From Arthrobacter sp. MN05-02 (GTDB taxonomy: Bacteria > Actinomycetota > Actinomycetes > Actinomycetales > Micrococcaceae), in NCBI GenBank assembly GCA_004001285.1, contig AP018697.1, positions 1,674,001-1,738,000 on the forward strand: DNA of 64,000 nucleotides, read 5' to 3'. A program made the translations under genes and the position numbers. Shown piece by piece: positions 1 to 9,005 of the stretch (positions are counted from its first letter, which is position 1; the number at the start of each line of letters is the position of its first letter). The notes under the pieces were generated by a model. That model saw nothing but the letters and a program-made list of their open reading frames with translations, did not search any database and was not told the DNA's origin.

Positions 1-525
1 AAGGTGAAGGCGATGTCCTACGGGCTGGTCTACGGTCTGAGCTCGTTCGGGCTCTCCAAGCAGCTCAACATCTCCGTGGACGAGGCGCGGACCCTCATGC
101 GTGATTACTTCGAGCGCTTCGGCGCGGTGCGCGACTACCTGCGCGGCATCGTCGAGCAGGCCCGCAAGGACGGCTTCACCTCCACCATCGAGGGTCGGCG
201 CCGCTACCTGCCGGATCTCTCGAGCGACAACCGGCAGCTCCGCGAGATGGCAGAGCGGGCGGCCCTGAACGCTCCTATCCAGGGCTCCGCTGCGGACATC
301 ATCAAGAAGGCCATGCTCGGCGTCGACGACGCCCTGACCCAGCGGGGCCTCGCCTCACGCATGCTGCTGCAGGTGCACGACGAACTCGTGCTCGAGATCG
401 CCGAGGGCGAGTCCGAGGAGGTCGAGGCGCTCGTGCGGCAGCAGATGGGCGCAGCGGCGGATCTCTCCGTTCCGCTCGACGTCTCGGTAGGTACAGGAGC
501 CAGCTGGCACGACGCCGCCCACTAG
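1..525 (+). CDS. polA: DNA polymerase I, C-terminal part (5' end outside window)
   Basis: Family A DNA polymerase used for gap filling in excision repair and for Okazaki fragment processing. Only the last ~174 residues are present, and the frame is open at base 1. The start of the fragment carries the O-helix region, where a Lys is followed by YGLVYG, which contacts the incoming dNTP and the template. Residues ~121-129 give LLQVHDELV, the polymerase motif C with its metal-binding acidic residues. The reading frame ends normally at TAG. The downstream neighbour is convergent. The fragment's identity is secure, but nothing can be said about the exonuclease domains. Confidence 0.97.
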   Translation, partial: KVKAMSYGLVYGLSSFGLSKQLNISVDEARTLMRDYFERFGAVRDYLRGIVEQARKDGFTSTIEGRRRYLPDLSSDNRQLREMAERAALNAPIQGSAADIIKKAMLGVDDALTQRGLASRMLLQVHDELVLEIAEGESEEVEALVRQQMGAAADLSVPLDVSVGTGASWHDAAH

Positions 526-599
526 GTGTAGAGCACCGAATACGGCATCGGCGCCGACGGACTGGAACGGTGTGGTGCGTTGCTCCGGTCCGTTCGGTC

Positions 600-2615
600 T
601 CAGCCTGACCTCGTTCGTTCCGACCTGTTCCGGCCAGGGGCGGCGGGGGTGTTGCGGGTCTGGTCGTGGAGGGGTTCGACGAGCCATGATGCACGGGAGT
701 GTGATTCGTCGTGCAGTACTTCGTGGTGTTGGTCATGGTGGAGTAGCTCGTGGTGCACGATTCGTCCGGCGCGCCAGTAGGTGTTGGTCCGGGGTGCGCC
801 TGCCCGGCCGGGGTGTCCGGGTACATGGAACCAGGGGACTCCGCCTCGGGGTTCTACCCTCCATGCGCCTTGGTGGATCAGGTGGTGGTGTCGTGAGCAC
901 AGCAGCACCCCGTTGCCGATGCTGGTTCTCCCGCCGCGGGACCAGGGGTCGATGTGGTGGGCTTCGCACCAGGGTGCCGGGATGGTGCAGTCCGGGAAGG
1001 CACAGCCCTTGTCCCGGGCGACCAGGGCCCGGCGCAGGTGGGGTGGGAAGAGGCGCCGGGCTCTCCCGAGGTCCAGGACCTGACCCGCACCGCCGAGGAC
1101 GATCGGGATGATGTCCGCGTCGCAGGCGATCCGCCGGATGGTCCTGGCGCTGGCCTGCCCGGCGAAGACCGTGCGACCCGGCCGCTGTGCTGCCCGCTGC
1201 GTCTGGCCGGGAAGGATCCTGGCGAGGCCCTCGGGGAAGTCCGTGATGAGGTGCGGGGTCTGGTCGAGGAGCTCCTGGTAGTCCATGGTCACCATCACCT
1301 GAGGCCGGTGACCGCCGGTCGCGGGAAGCCCCGCCGTGCTCAGGGCGATCCTGCACGCGGTGACCAGTCCCTCGAGCAGCATCTGTGCCCTTGTGGCGCC
1401 TCCCGGCTCACCGAATTCATCCGAGTTTCCGGCTGAGCCTGACCCCGCACCCCAGCCGGAGCCCGCGCCGGTGCTTGCGCCGGAGTCGATGGTCGATCCT
1501 GCGTCACCGTCGGCGGCAGCACCGGCAGCACCTAATCCGCCTACGCTTTCGACCGCAGCACCTGAGCTTTCGGCCACGGCACCGGCAGTTCCGGTGCGGT
1601 CGGCATGCAGGCGCGGATTGGTGGCGGTGTTCATGACGGTGGCGAGGTGTTCGAACTGCTCGTCGGTGGCACCGATCTCCAGGACATGCAGGCCATGGCG
1701 TCGGCCCTTCAGGAAGACGCCCTGGCGAGCCCGGAGCACCTTGGCGCTCAGTTCCTGCCCGTCCTGGTCGAGGACTCCTTCCCAGCGGCGGGCGACGACC
1801 CGCAGGATGTCCTCGTCGGACTCCACGGCCTGCCTGGTCAGGTGGTCCTCCATCGACTCGACCTGTTCCGGGGTCGCGAAGGACTGCACCCGTTGTGCGG
1901 CCGAGGACACGATGGTCGCAGCCCGACCACTCACCAGGGTCGCCTCCGCCGCCGCACCGAGGGTTTCCAGCCGGGCAGGCAGTACCGCACCCGTCGGCGA
2001 CATCCGGTGTAGTACCAGTTCCGCCAGGGCCAGCCGGCGCCGGGCCTCGGCACGGCTGATTCCCAAGGTCCCGCGCAGGAAGTCCGCGCAATCCCTGAAT
2101 CCACCCGCTGCTGCACCCACCCGTGACCCCTGGGCGGATCCGGAGGCGCCGCCGATACCCGACGAAGCGATACCCGATGAGGCAGTGCTCGACGAAGCGA
2201 TACCCGACGAGGCAGTGCTTGACGAAGCGATACCCGACGAGGAGGTGCCCGAGGAGGAGGTGCCCGAGGAGGCACTGCTGCAAGCGGTCGGAGTCGGGGC
2301 CTCGGCGCGGGTGGCCTGTTCCGCCCGGGCCAGCAGCGACCCGGCCGCGGATGGACTCCCGGACGTACTGCCGTGATCGGGCTCGTCGACCCGGTAGTGC
2401 TCTTCCGCGAGGCGTGCGGCGAGGACCTGCAGATGGTCCACAATCCTCGAGGTCTGCTCGATGTCGATGATGAGCTGCAGTGCCTCCGGCCGGGACAGAA
2501 CCCGGCCCTGCCGGCCAATGTCACGGGCACACTCCGAGAGGGCAGCGGACGCCGAACGCAGTGGACTTCCCGAGTCCGGGGTTCCGGCGGTACACACGAT
2601 CGGGGCGATGGTCAT
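600..2615 (-). CDS. DUF222 / 13E12-repeat family HNH endonuclease-like protein
   Basis: Multi-copy actinobacterial family with an N-terminal DUF222 region and a C-terminal HNH nuclease fold; the cellular role is not established. About 671 residues. The HNH core is visible near residue 600 as CAFPDC, EAHHIDPW and a later CSRHHHLIH, giving the Cys pairs and His residues of a zinc-HNH site. Residues ~112-155 are a Ser/Ala/Gly-rich stretch made by tandem decapeptides, and a second Gly/Ala/Ser linker precedes the HNH part. The ATG at 2615 was chosen because a TAAAAT -10 box lies 7 bases upstream, which makes the message leaderless. A LexA-type box lies next to it. In Mycobacterium tuberculosis several 13E12 genes belong to the DNA-damage response, which fits. 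Confidence 0.85.
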   Translation of the reverse strand: MTIAPIVCTAGTPDSGSPLRSASAALSECARDIGRQGRVLSRPEALQLIIDIEQTSRIVDHLQVLAARLAEEHYRVDEPDHGSTSGSPSAAGSLLARAEQATRAEAPTPTACSSASSGTSSSGTSSSGIASSSTASSGIASSSTASSGIASSGIGGASGSAQGSRVGAAAGGFRDCADFLRGTLGISRAEARRRLALAELVLHRMSPTGAVLPARLETLGAAAEATLVSGRAATIVSSAAQRVQSFATPEQVESMEDHLTRQAVESDEDILRVVARRWEGVLDQDGQELSAKVLRARQGVFLKGRRHGLHVLEIGATDEQFEHLATVMNTATNPRLHADRTGTAGAVAESSGAAVESVGGLGAAGAAADGDAGSTIDSGASTGAGSGWGAGSGSAGNSDEFGEPGGATRAQMLLEGLVTACRIALSTAGLPATGGHRPQVMVTMDYQELLDQTPHLITDFPEGLARILPGQTQRAAQRPGRTVFAGQASARTIRRIACDADIIPIVLGGAGQVLDLGRARRLFPPHLRRALVARDKGCAFPDCTIPAPWCEAHHIDPWSRGGRTSIGNGVLLCSRHHHLIHQGAWRVEPRGGVPWFHVPGHPGRAGAPRTNTYWRAGRIVHHELLHHDQHHEVLHDESHSRASWLVEPLHDQTRNTPAAPGRNRSERTRSG
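2155..2280. repeat. 30-bp tandem repeat inside the DUF222-HNH gene
   Basis: Two near-identical 30-bp units start at 2161 and 2191, a third at 2221 diverges in its second half, and 15-bp half-units follow to about 2280. The unit length is a multiple of three, so copy changes keep the frame. On the minus strand each unit encodes a decapeptide of the type SSTASSGIAS. It looks like a slippage-prone flexible linker. Confidence 0.85.
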
Positions 2616-2622
2616 ACCCCTG

Positions 2623-2644
2623 ATTTTATCGAACACATGTACTA
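2623..2644 (-). promoter_or_regulatory. Leaderless promoter with LexA-type SOS box for the DUF222-HNH gene
   Basis: Reading the minus strand, TAAAAT (2628-2623) is a good -10 element. It is followed by seven bases and the ATG, so transcription would start at the start codon. On the plus strand 2629-2644 reads TCGAACACATGTACTA, which matches 10 of the 12 fixed positions of the actinobacterial SOS box TCGAAC-N4-GTTCGA. It sits immediately upstream of the -10, where a bound repressor would block polymerase. The match is by eye. Confidence 0.55.
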
Positions 2645-2868
2645 TTCCGCGTGCTCCACAGTGTATGTGGACAACGGGAGGACGCTCCTCGTCGACACAG
2701 AGATCTGGGTGCGATCCCCGACGGACCTGGAGGCGAGGGCGCCGCCGTTGCACCACTTCCGGTCTGAGCACGCGAAGAGGCGCTCCGACCGCTCCGCCGG
2801 ACGGCGTCGTCCTACCCCTCCCAAACCGGTGCCGATGGCGACCCTGGTCCGCGCCGGACCGCCCCGGC

Positions 2869-2874
2869 TAGGGT
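2869..2874 (+). promoter_or_regulatory. -10 element of the Eis-like gene (leaderless)
   Basis: TAGGGT ends six bases before the GTG at 2881, which puts the expected transcription start on the start codon. No Shine-Dalgarno sequence or recognisable -35 is present. This supports GTG 2881 as the true start. Confidence 0.5.
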
Positions 2875-2880
2875 GGTGGA

Positions 2881-4182
2881 GTGAGCCACGACACCGCACC
2901 GGACCTGCACACCGAGATCTTCAGCCCTGCCGCCGACGAGGACGTCACGGCGGACGGCCGCTTCACGAAGTGGCTGGATGCCGAGGGGATCGGATTCCAC
3001 GAGGGCACGTTCGATCCGGAGGACATCCCGAAGTTCCTCGGGGCGTACCGGGCGGACCAGCGGGTCCTGTGGGGCGTCCACGACCGTGCCCAGCCCGCCG
3101 AGGCCCTCGGTGCGGACCACCCGGTGGCCACCTACGGCACGATGGTGCATCCGCTCAATGTCGGAGCGGGACAGATCGAAGCCCACCAGATCACAGCGGT
3201 CACCGTACGGCCGAGCCACCGGCGCAACGGCATCCTGCGCTCCATGATGACGAGGGACCTCCGGGAGGCCGCGGAACGGGGCCTCCCGCTGGCCCTCCTG
3301 ACCGCGTCGGAGGCGACGATCTACGGGCGTTTCGGATTCGGCTGCGCCACCTTCACGCAGACCATCGAGGTCGACGTCCGTGAGCGGTTCGAGGTGACGG
3401 CACCGAGAACCGGCACGACGACGCTGGTCGCCCGGGAGCACGCCGTACGACTCGCCGAGCAGATCTTCGCCGGGTTCCACGCCGTGACCTTCGGCTCCGT
3501 CGGTCGGCAGTACGCCTACCCGCGCCGCGCCTCGGGTGAGTGGGGCAGGGAACGGCCGGTCGAGGACCGCACTGTGCGGATGGCGGTGCACTACGACGCC
3601 GCGGGGACGCCCGCAGGCTACGTGTCCTACCGCTTCGCCGGCTGGGACACCACGCCCTACACCATGAAGATCGTGGATCTGGTGGCAGCGACACCCTCTG
3701 CCTACCTCGAGCTCTGGCGCTACCTCGGGTCGCTCGATCTCGTGCAGGTGGTCACGTGGGACGAGGCACGACGCGACGACGCGCTGCCCTGGTCACTCCG
3801 TGACCGACGCTGCTACAGCGTCAAGGGCACGGACGACGTCCTGTGGGTCCGTCTGCTCGACGTGCCGGAGGCGCTCCGCCGCCGGTCCTTCCGGGGTAGC
3901 GGCAGCATCGTCCTGGAAGTGCTGGACACGCTCGGGATCGCCGGTGGCTCCTACGTCCTGACGGTCGTCGACGGCGTGGCGCAGGTCGAGCACGTGGACG
4001 CCGCGGCCGCACCCGACGTGACGCTCACCGTGAACGCCCTCGGATCGCTGTATCTCGGCGGGGTCCAGGCCTCCGCACTCGCGGCGGCCGGTGGGCTGAC
4101 CGCCCACGCCGACGACGCCGTCGGGCTGCTCGACACGCTGTTCGGGCTCGCGCGGGAGCCGTACTGCATCACGCACTTCTGA
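2881..4182 (+). CDS. Eis-like GNAT family N-acetyltransferase
   Basis: Predicted acetyl-CoA dependent N-acetyltransferase of the Eis (enhanced intracellular survival) family, whose members acetylate aminoglycosides or other amines at several positions. 433 residues, close to the usual ~400-430. Residues ~107-118 (TVRPSHRRNGIL) form the acetyl-CoA pyrophosphate loop. YGRFGFG at ~152 is the family's conserved GNAT core segment. A second degenerate GNAT fold and an SCP2-like C-terminal domain follow. The protein ends in Phe, and in studied Eis proteins the free C-terminal carboxylate takes part in catalysis. It is monocistronic. The substrate cannot be read from sequence. Confidence 0.85.
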   Translation: MSHDTAPDLHTEIFSPAADEDVTADGRFTKWLDAEGIGFHEGTFDPEDIPKFLGAYRADQRVLWGVHDRAQPAEALGADHPVATYGTMVHPLNVGAGQIEAHQITAVTVRPSHRRNGILRSMMTRDLREAAERGLPLALLTASEATIYGRFGFGCATFTQTIEVDVRERFEVTAPRTGTTTLVAREHAVRLAEQIFAGFHAVTFGSVGRQYAYPRRASGEWGRERPVEDRTVRMAVHYDAAGTPAGYVSYRFAGWDTTPYTMKIVDLVAATPSAYLELWRYLGSLDLVQVVTWDEARRDDALPWSLRDRRCYSVKGTDDVLWVRLLDVPEALRRRSFRGSGSIVLEVLDTLGIAGGSYVLTVVDGVAQVEHVDAAAAPDVTLTVNALGSLYLGGVQASALAAAGGLTAHADDAVGLLDTLFGLAREPYCITHF

Positions 4183-4218
4183 GCGCAACGGCCCGTGTTC
4201 CCGAGGGCACCGCCTGCT

Positions 4219-4247
4219 TTGACGCTGTTGGACCCCGAAGCTAGACT
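4219..4247 (+). promoter_or_regulatory. rpsA promoter
   Basis: TTGACG (4219-4224) and TAGACT (4242-4247) are separated by 17 bases, the best -35/-10 pair in the window and fitting a housekeeping gene. Transcription would start near 4254, giving an untranslated leader of about 190 bases before rpsA. That is long enough to host S1 autoregulation, although no specific structure was recognised. Confidence 0.6.
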
Positions 4248-4442
4248 GGACAGGCGCGTGGTGCGCTCTCGTGGTTCCCGGTGCAAGCCGGAGGCCATTC
4301 GGCGCGCTACCTCTCCTGATCCTTTCAAGGTTCTTTCCATTTCGTCCACATCCGGACATCGGAACCCGCTCCCGGCCCAGCTGGAATCGCGGTGTCCGTC
4401 CTGACCGGAGCAAGTAAACATCCACAACGGAGCCCCAACTAC

Positions 4443-5917
4443 ATGACCATCACCACCACCGAGAAGCAAGGTGCCCCCGTCGTCGCCATCAACGACATCG
4501 GCACCGCTGAGGACTTCCTCGCAGCGATCGACGCCACCATCAAGTACTTCAACGACGGAGATCTCGTCGAGGGTACGGTCGTCAAGGTCGACCGCGACGA
4601 GGTCCTGCTCGACATCGGTTACAAGACCGAGGGTGTCATTCCTTCCCGCGAGCTTTCCATCAAGCACGACGTCGATCCCGGGGACGTCGTCTCCGTGGGC
4701 GATCAGGTCGAGGCTCTGGTTCTCACCAAGGAAGACAAAGAAGGCCGCCTGATCCTCTCCAAGAAGCGCGCTCAGTACGAGCGTGCCTGGGGCGACATCG
4801 AGAAGGTCAAGGAAGAAGACGGCGTCGTCACCGGTACGGTCATCGAGGTCGTCAAGGGTGGCCTCATCCTGGACATCGGCCTGCGCGGCTTCCTGCCTGC
4901 GTCCCTCGTCGAGATGCGTCGCGTCCGCGACCTGGCTCCGTACATCGGCCAGCAGATCGAAGCGAAGATCATCGAGCTCGACAAGAACCGCAACAACGTC
5001 GTTCTGTCGCGTCGTGCCTGGCTCGAGCAGACCCAGTCCGAGGTCCGTTCCACGTTCCTCAACAAGCTCGAGAAGGGCCAGGTCCGTCCGGGCGTCGTCT
5101 CCTCGATCGTCAACTTCGGTGCGTTCGTGGACCTCGGCGGCGTCGACGGCCTCGTCCACGTCTCCGAGCTCTCCTGGAAGCACATCGACCACCCGTCCGA
5201 GGTCGTCGAGGTCGGACAGGAAGTCACCGTCGAGGTCCTCGAGGTCGATCTGGACCGCGAGCGTGTCTCGCTCTCGTTGAAGGCCACGCAGGAAGATCCC
5301 TGGCAGACGTTCGCCCGCACGCACGCGCTGGGCCAGGTCGTTCCCGGCAAGGTCACCAAGCTCGTTCCGTTCGGCGCGTTCGTGCGTGTCGAGGACGGCA
5401 TCGAAGGCCTCGTGCACATCTCGGAGCTCGCGGTCCGCCACGTCGAACTGGCCGAGCAGGTCGTCTCCGTGGGTGACGAGCTCTTCGTCAAGGTCATCGA
5501 CATCGACCTCGAGCGTCGCCGGATCTCCCTCAGCCTCAAGCAGGCCAACGAGGGCGTCGACGCCGACAGCACTGAGTTCGATCCCGCGCTCTACGGCATG
5601 GCCGCCGAGTACGACGAAGAGGGCAACTACAAGTACCCCGAGGGCTTCGACCCCGAGTCGAACGAATGGCTCGAGGGTTACGAGACGCAGCGCGCGCGGC
5701 CTGGGAGGCCCAGTACGCCGAGGCCCAGTCGCGCTGGGAAGCCCACAAGAAGCAGGTCGTTCAGCACGCGTCCGACGACGCCGCTGCAGCGAACGAGCCC
5801 GTGGAGTCGAACGCGACAAGCTACTCTTCGGAGCCCGTCGCCGCCGACACCGGATCCGGCACGCTCGCCTCCGACGAGGCGCTTGCTGCACTCCGCGAGA
5901 AGCTGACCGGAGCGTAA
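4443..5917 (+). CDS. rpsA: 30S ribosomal protein S1 (frame interrupted near the C-terminus)
   Basis: S1 binds mRNA on the small ribosomal subunit and aids initiation. Four S1/OB-fold repeats are visible at roughly residues 36-105, 123-187, 205-275 and 290-360. The last two carry the repeated core FGAFV followed by LVH(V/I)SEL. The frame breaks in the GC run at 5691-5698, after TQR. Upstream codons run on into a nonsense tail ending at 5906. The correct tail (AAWEAQYAEAQSRW and on) continues in another frame to the stop at 5917. Removing two bases from the run gives a 490-residue protein of normal size. The start is ATG 4443 behind a long leader. Because rpsA is essential, the shift is probably a sequence error. 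Confidence 0.93.
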
Positions 5918-5942
5918 GCTGCCGCGCTACAGCTGACATCGA

Positions 5943-5975
5943 GGAAGGCCCCCGTCCACCGGACGGGGGCCTTCC
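5943..5975. terminator. Bidirectional hairpin terminator after rpsA
   Basis: A perfect 15-bp inverted repeat (arms 5943-5957 and 5961-5975) with a 3-base loop and no U-tract, typical of high-GC actinobacteria. It lies between the convergent rpsA and methyltransferase genes and can serve both. Confidence 0.85.
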
Positions 5976-6068
5976 TGCATGTCGGGCCACCCTCGGTACC
6001 ACCCCGGCGACCAGGAAGCCACGGGACGGTGCGGGCAGCGACGGGGGGTCCGCGCGCCGATGGCCGGG

Positions 6069-7205
6069 CTATGCCCTCCGCGTCGAGCGGGTGACCGTGT
6101 AGCGGGGGGAGCGGTCGAGCTGCCGGGTGGGCCCGACGATCCGCTCGAGGACGGGCCGGTAGCGGAGATGGCTGTTCCACACGGTCCACAGCTCGCCGCC
6201 CGGAACCAGGACACGGGCGCAGGCGTCGAACAGGCGATGCGCGACGCCGGCATGGACCGTACTACCGATATGGAACGGTGGATTGAGGACGATCACTCCT
6301 GCAGAGGCATCGGGCAGGGCGGACAGCGCGTCGTCCCTGCTCACCCTGACCCGGTCGGCCACACCGTTGGCCGCCGCGGTCGCGGCCGTCGAAGCAGCCG
6401 CCGAGGCGGACTGATCCGTGGCATGCACCTCGAGGCCCGGGCGGGTCAGGGCGAGATAGGCGGCGATCGCGCCGTTCCCGCAGCCCAGATCGATGACCTT
6501 CCCGGCGCGGGGATCGTCCGGCAGGGCACGCAGGTGGGGGAGCAGGAGCCGGGTCCCCGGGTCGAGCGCCGCTCCACCGAACGTCGCGCCATAGGCGCGC
6601 AGCTCGAGGGGACGGTCGAGGCCGACGTCGAACCTCGCAGCCCGGGGGAAAGGGGACGTCGACGTCGGGCGGGGCCCCGCGGCCCGGAGGACACGCGACT
6701 TCTGTCGGGCCAGGCCGGCCGTGACGTCCGCGAAGTACCGGCCGAGCACGGCATTCATGGAGACGGACATGTGCTTGAGCCTGCCCCCGGCGATCACCTG
6801 CACGTCCGGTGCTCCGTGCGTGGCGATGGTCCAGGCGATCTCGTCGAGTTCGTCGAGTGATCGCGGGAGGCGCAGGAGGACGGTCGCGACGCCGTCGAGC
6901 AGGGTGCCGTCGAGGTGACAGGCCCGGTAGCTGCCCGCCATACCGGCGTCGGCGGCGTTCAGGGCGAGTGCCCTCTCATGGACCACGCCGTCCTGGAACA
7001 CCCGGATCGGCGTCCCGTCCGACAGGCCGACGGCCCCGAGGGTGAGGGCCCCGTACGAGTCGTTGATGGTCGCGACGCCACCCCCGAGGGCGAGACGGTC
7101 GGCAGCGGTGTCCAGCAGCAGGCGGTCCGCCGCATCGACGGCGACCAGCTCCGCGGACTCGATGTCGGGGCGGCGGCGCAGGCGGTCGGGGCTGAACGGA
7201 GTCAC
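6069..7205 (-). CDS. RsmC/RlmG-like class I SAM-dependent methyltransferase
   Basis: Probable rRNA guanine-N2 methyltransferase (COG2813 type), 378 residues. The C-terminal catalytic half has a SAM-binding loop IDLGCGNG at ~238-245 and the N(D)PPY-like motif NPPFHIG at ~308-314, diagnostic of base N-methylation. The N-terminal half resembles a degenerate methyltransferase fold, as in RsmC and RlmG. A TAGGAT -10 at 7213-7218 places the leaderless start at GTG 7205 rather than at the ATG (7214) embedded in the -10 itself. The target base (16S G1207 or 23S G1835 type) cannot be decided here. Confidence 0.85.
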   Translation of the reverse strand: MTPFSPDRLRRRPDIESAELVAVDAADRLLLDTAADRLALGGGVATINDSYGALTLGAVGLSDGTPIRVFQDGVVHERALALNAADAGMAGSYRACHLDGTLLDGVATVLLRLPRSLDELDEIAWTIATHGAPDVQVIAGGRLKHMSVSMNAVLGRYFADVTAGLARQKSRVLRAAGPRPTSTSPFPRAARFDVGLDRPLELRAYGATFGGAALDPGTRLLLPHLRALPDDPRAGKVIDLGCGNGAIAAYLALTRPGLEVHATDQSASAAASTAATAAANGVADRVRVSRDDALSALPDASAGVIVLNPPFHIGSTVHAGVAHRLFDACARVLVPGGELWTVWNSHLRYRPVLERIVGPTRQLDRSPRYTVTRSTRRA

Positions 7206-7212
7206 CCACACC

Positions 7213-7218
7213 ATCCTA
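7213..7218 (-). promoter_or_regulatory. -10 element of the RsmC-like gene (leaderless)
   Basis: On the minus strand TAGGAT is followed by seven bases and then GTG ACT CCG. An in-frame ATG overlaps the box, so it cannot be in the transcript. The element therefore decides the start. Confidence 0.45.
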
Positions 7219-7225
7219 GGGCCGC

Positions 7226-7639
7226 TCAGGGTTCGGTGGCGGAGCCGGGCCCTGAGTCGTCGCCGTCCGCCTCGGGCTCCGTGCCGGTCCTCGGGTGGAA
7301 GAGCCAGTCGAGAGCCGTGCCCTCGTGGCCACTCGCGCCCGCCTGCTGGGGTGCGTCTCCGTCGGGCTGCTCCCCGTCCCCGGCGGGATCGGTGCTGTAG
7401 GGGGCACGGGGCGGTGGAGGCAGCCGGTCGATCAGTTCGTTGGCCGCATGGGCGAGGAGGTCCCGCTGGAGTGGGGGCAGGGTGAACGAGCCATGGAGGT
7501 AGGCCTCGACCTCGTATTCGCCGGCGTCGCCGCCCAGGCCGAAGTAGTGCAGCCAGAGCTCACTCGCCTCGATCTGCGCATGGCGGATCGCCCGGAGGAG
7601 GTGGATCCGCTGATATTCGTGATCTGGATGGTTCTCCAC
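7226..7639 (-). CDS. Small conserved-type protein of unknown function
   Basis: 137 residues, not recognised as a named family. The N-terminal ~80 residues look folded: a helix rich in charged and aromatic residues (YQRIHLLRAIRHAQIEASEL), then a segment with LHYFGLGGDAGEYE and LPPLQRDLLAHAANELIDRL. The C-terminal ~55 residues are acidic, Pro/Gly/Asp-rich and probably disordered. No signal peptide or membrane segment. It starts at GTG 7639, ten bases after the stop of the GAF-ANTAR gene, so it is probably co-transcribed with it. No function is assigned. Confidence 0.6.
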   Translation of the reverse strand: MENHPDHEYQRIHLLRAIRHAQIEASELWLHYFGLGGDAGEYEVEAYLHGSFTLPPLQRDLLAHAANELIDRLPPPPRAPYSTDPAGDGEQPDGDAPQQAGASGHEGTALDWLFHPRTGTEPEADGDDSGPGSATEP

Positions 7640-7649
7640 GGGCTACGCC

Positions 7650-8368
7650 TTAGTGCGAGCTACCGGCGGTGCCGTCGATGACGGAGAGGGCTACGGCCCG
7701 CAGGTCCGCCTTCGTGGTCGATGCTTCCGACAGCATGCGGCGTAGAGCCGAGTCGGCATCCAGCCCATGCCTTTCCATCAGGATGCCCCGGGCCGTGTGG
7801 ATGAGGTCCCGGGTGCCGAGCGAGCGCAGCCTGCAGCGCCCTGCTCGCCGCCGCGGGTGCGCTGTCCGGCTGGGCGCTGCCGAGCAGTGTGGCCGCCGGG
7901 GAGGCGAGGAGGGTCAGCTGCTTGCGGTCCTGGGCCGAGAAGGCGGCCGGAAGGGGTGAATAGACCTTGAGGGCGCCGATGCTCCTGCCGTCGTGGACGA
8001 GGGCGGTGCTGAGGGTCGAACGCAGCGGGAGGTCCGCGACCGCCTTCCGCCAGAGGGGCCACCGGTCATCGGACACGACGTCGTCGATCTGCACGGTCGT
8101 CTCCGCGGCCCATGCCGTCAGGCAGGGTCCCTGGCCCAGTTCATACTGCAGTGCATCGGCGGCGGCCACCACGTCATCGGTGTAACCGGTGCTGCGCTTG
8201 CGGCCCTGGTCGTCGACGAGGGACACGCCGGCGCCGAGCGAACCCGGGGATCGACTTCTTCACCGCCTCGGCCAGGTCCTCGACCGCCCGTCCGGCCTTG
8301 CCTTCGGTGAGCAGGATGCCCTTGAGTCTGGCGAAGACGAAAGTCAGTTCTTCCATCGGAGAAGTCAC
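7650..8368 (-). CDS. GAF and ANTAR domain regulator (two frame interruptions)
   Basis: Sensor-antiterminator type regulator. The GAF domain would sense a ligand or redox state, and the ANTAR domain binds paired RNA hairpins to prevent termination. The N-terminus (GTG 8368 or ATG 8356) reads EELTFVFARLKGIL. The GAF core contains LGQGPC, an actinobacterial GAF signature. The C-terminus has RDLIHTARGILMERHGLDA followed by LRRMLSEAS, the ANTAR three-helix pattern. The reading frame breaks twice, near 8234-8243 (after KKSIPGFA) and near 7830-7840 (before RLRSLGTRDL), and ends at TAA 7650. Each break is one base too many or two too few. Repaired, the protein is ~238 residues, normal for this family. 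It could be a pseudogene, but the window-wide error pattern argues for sequence errors. Confidence 0.78.
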
Positions 8369-8597
8369 AGTTCCAGCCTCGGCACCACAGTCGTTCGGAT
8401 GGGATACAAAGTATCAGGATACACACGGCGGCCCGGTCCCCATGCGCTGTTCCGCAGGCCCGCCGGAGGGTGTAGGGAGGACGACCGCTGTCGTCATGCC
8501 ACTACCCGGACGCCCACAAGAGCTGCTTGCCCGTCGGCCGTTCCCGTGCCTAGGGTTGCCATACTAAGCATGCTTCTCAATGAGCCTAGGAGTTGAC

Positions 8598-8936
8598 GTG
8601 ACCGGATCATCAGGCCATGACGCACTACCGTTGCCCGACTACGACCACATCCCGCTCGGCACGCTGCCCACGCGCATCACGGGCCTCGACGAGGGAGGCC
8701 TGCGAGCGCTGATCGACTACGAGGAGGCGCACGGGAACCGCCTTCCCGTGAAACTCGTCCTGCAGCAGCGCCTCGAGGCGGTGCAGGGCGGTGCCGAGCT
8801 GTCCGAGGGAGCGGGCACCTCGACACCCGAGGTGAGCAGCACGGCGGGTGGGTCGCCGGTCAGTCCGGCGACGTCCGGCCCGCCGATCAACCCGCCCTCC
8901 CAGGGGGATCCGACGAACCCCGCGCAGCCCCGCTAG
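8598..8936 (+). CDS. Small conserved actinobacterial protein
   Basis: 112 residues, starting at GTG 8598 with AGGAG at 8588-8592, which rules out the upstream ATG. The first ~60 residues contain PDYDHIPLGTLPTRITGLDE and then LIDYEEAHGNRLPVKLVLQQ. I recognise this pattern as a short conserved domain found in many small actinobacterial proteins and in the N-terminal parts of longer ones. The rest is a Ser/Pro/Gly-rich tail ending in NPAQPR. It is soluble with no signal sequence, and monocistronic between divergent and convergent neighbours. The function is unknown. Confidence 0.75.
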   Translation: MTGSSGHDALPLPDYDHIPLGTLPTRITGLDEGGLRALIDYEEAHGNRLPVKLVLQQRLEAVQGGAELSEGAGTSTPEVSSTAGGSPVSPATSGPPINPPSQGDPTNPAQPR

Positions 8937-9005
8937 TCGCAGCCCGGCCGGGCGCTCCAGCGCCCGGCCGAGCCAGTCGGTGCTTCCGCCGCCGGGCGGT
9001 CCGCG

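Noticed and set aside
2155..2280. CRISPR-like array or mobile-element end
   Set aside because: The repeats are contiguous without spacers, in frame inside a gene, and encode a Ser/Ala/Gly linker.
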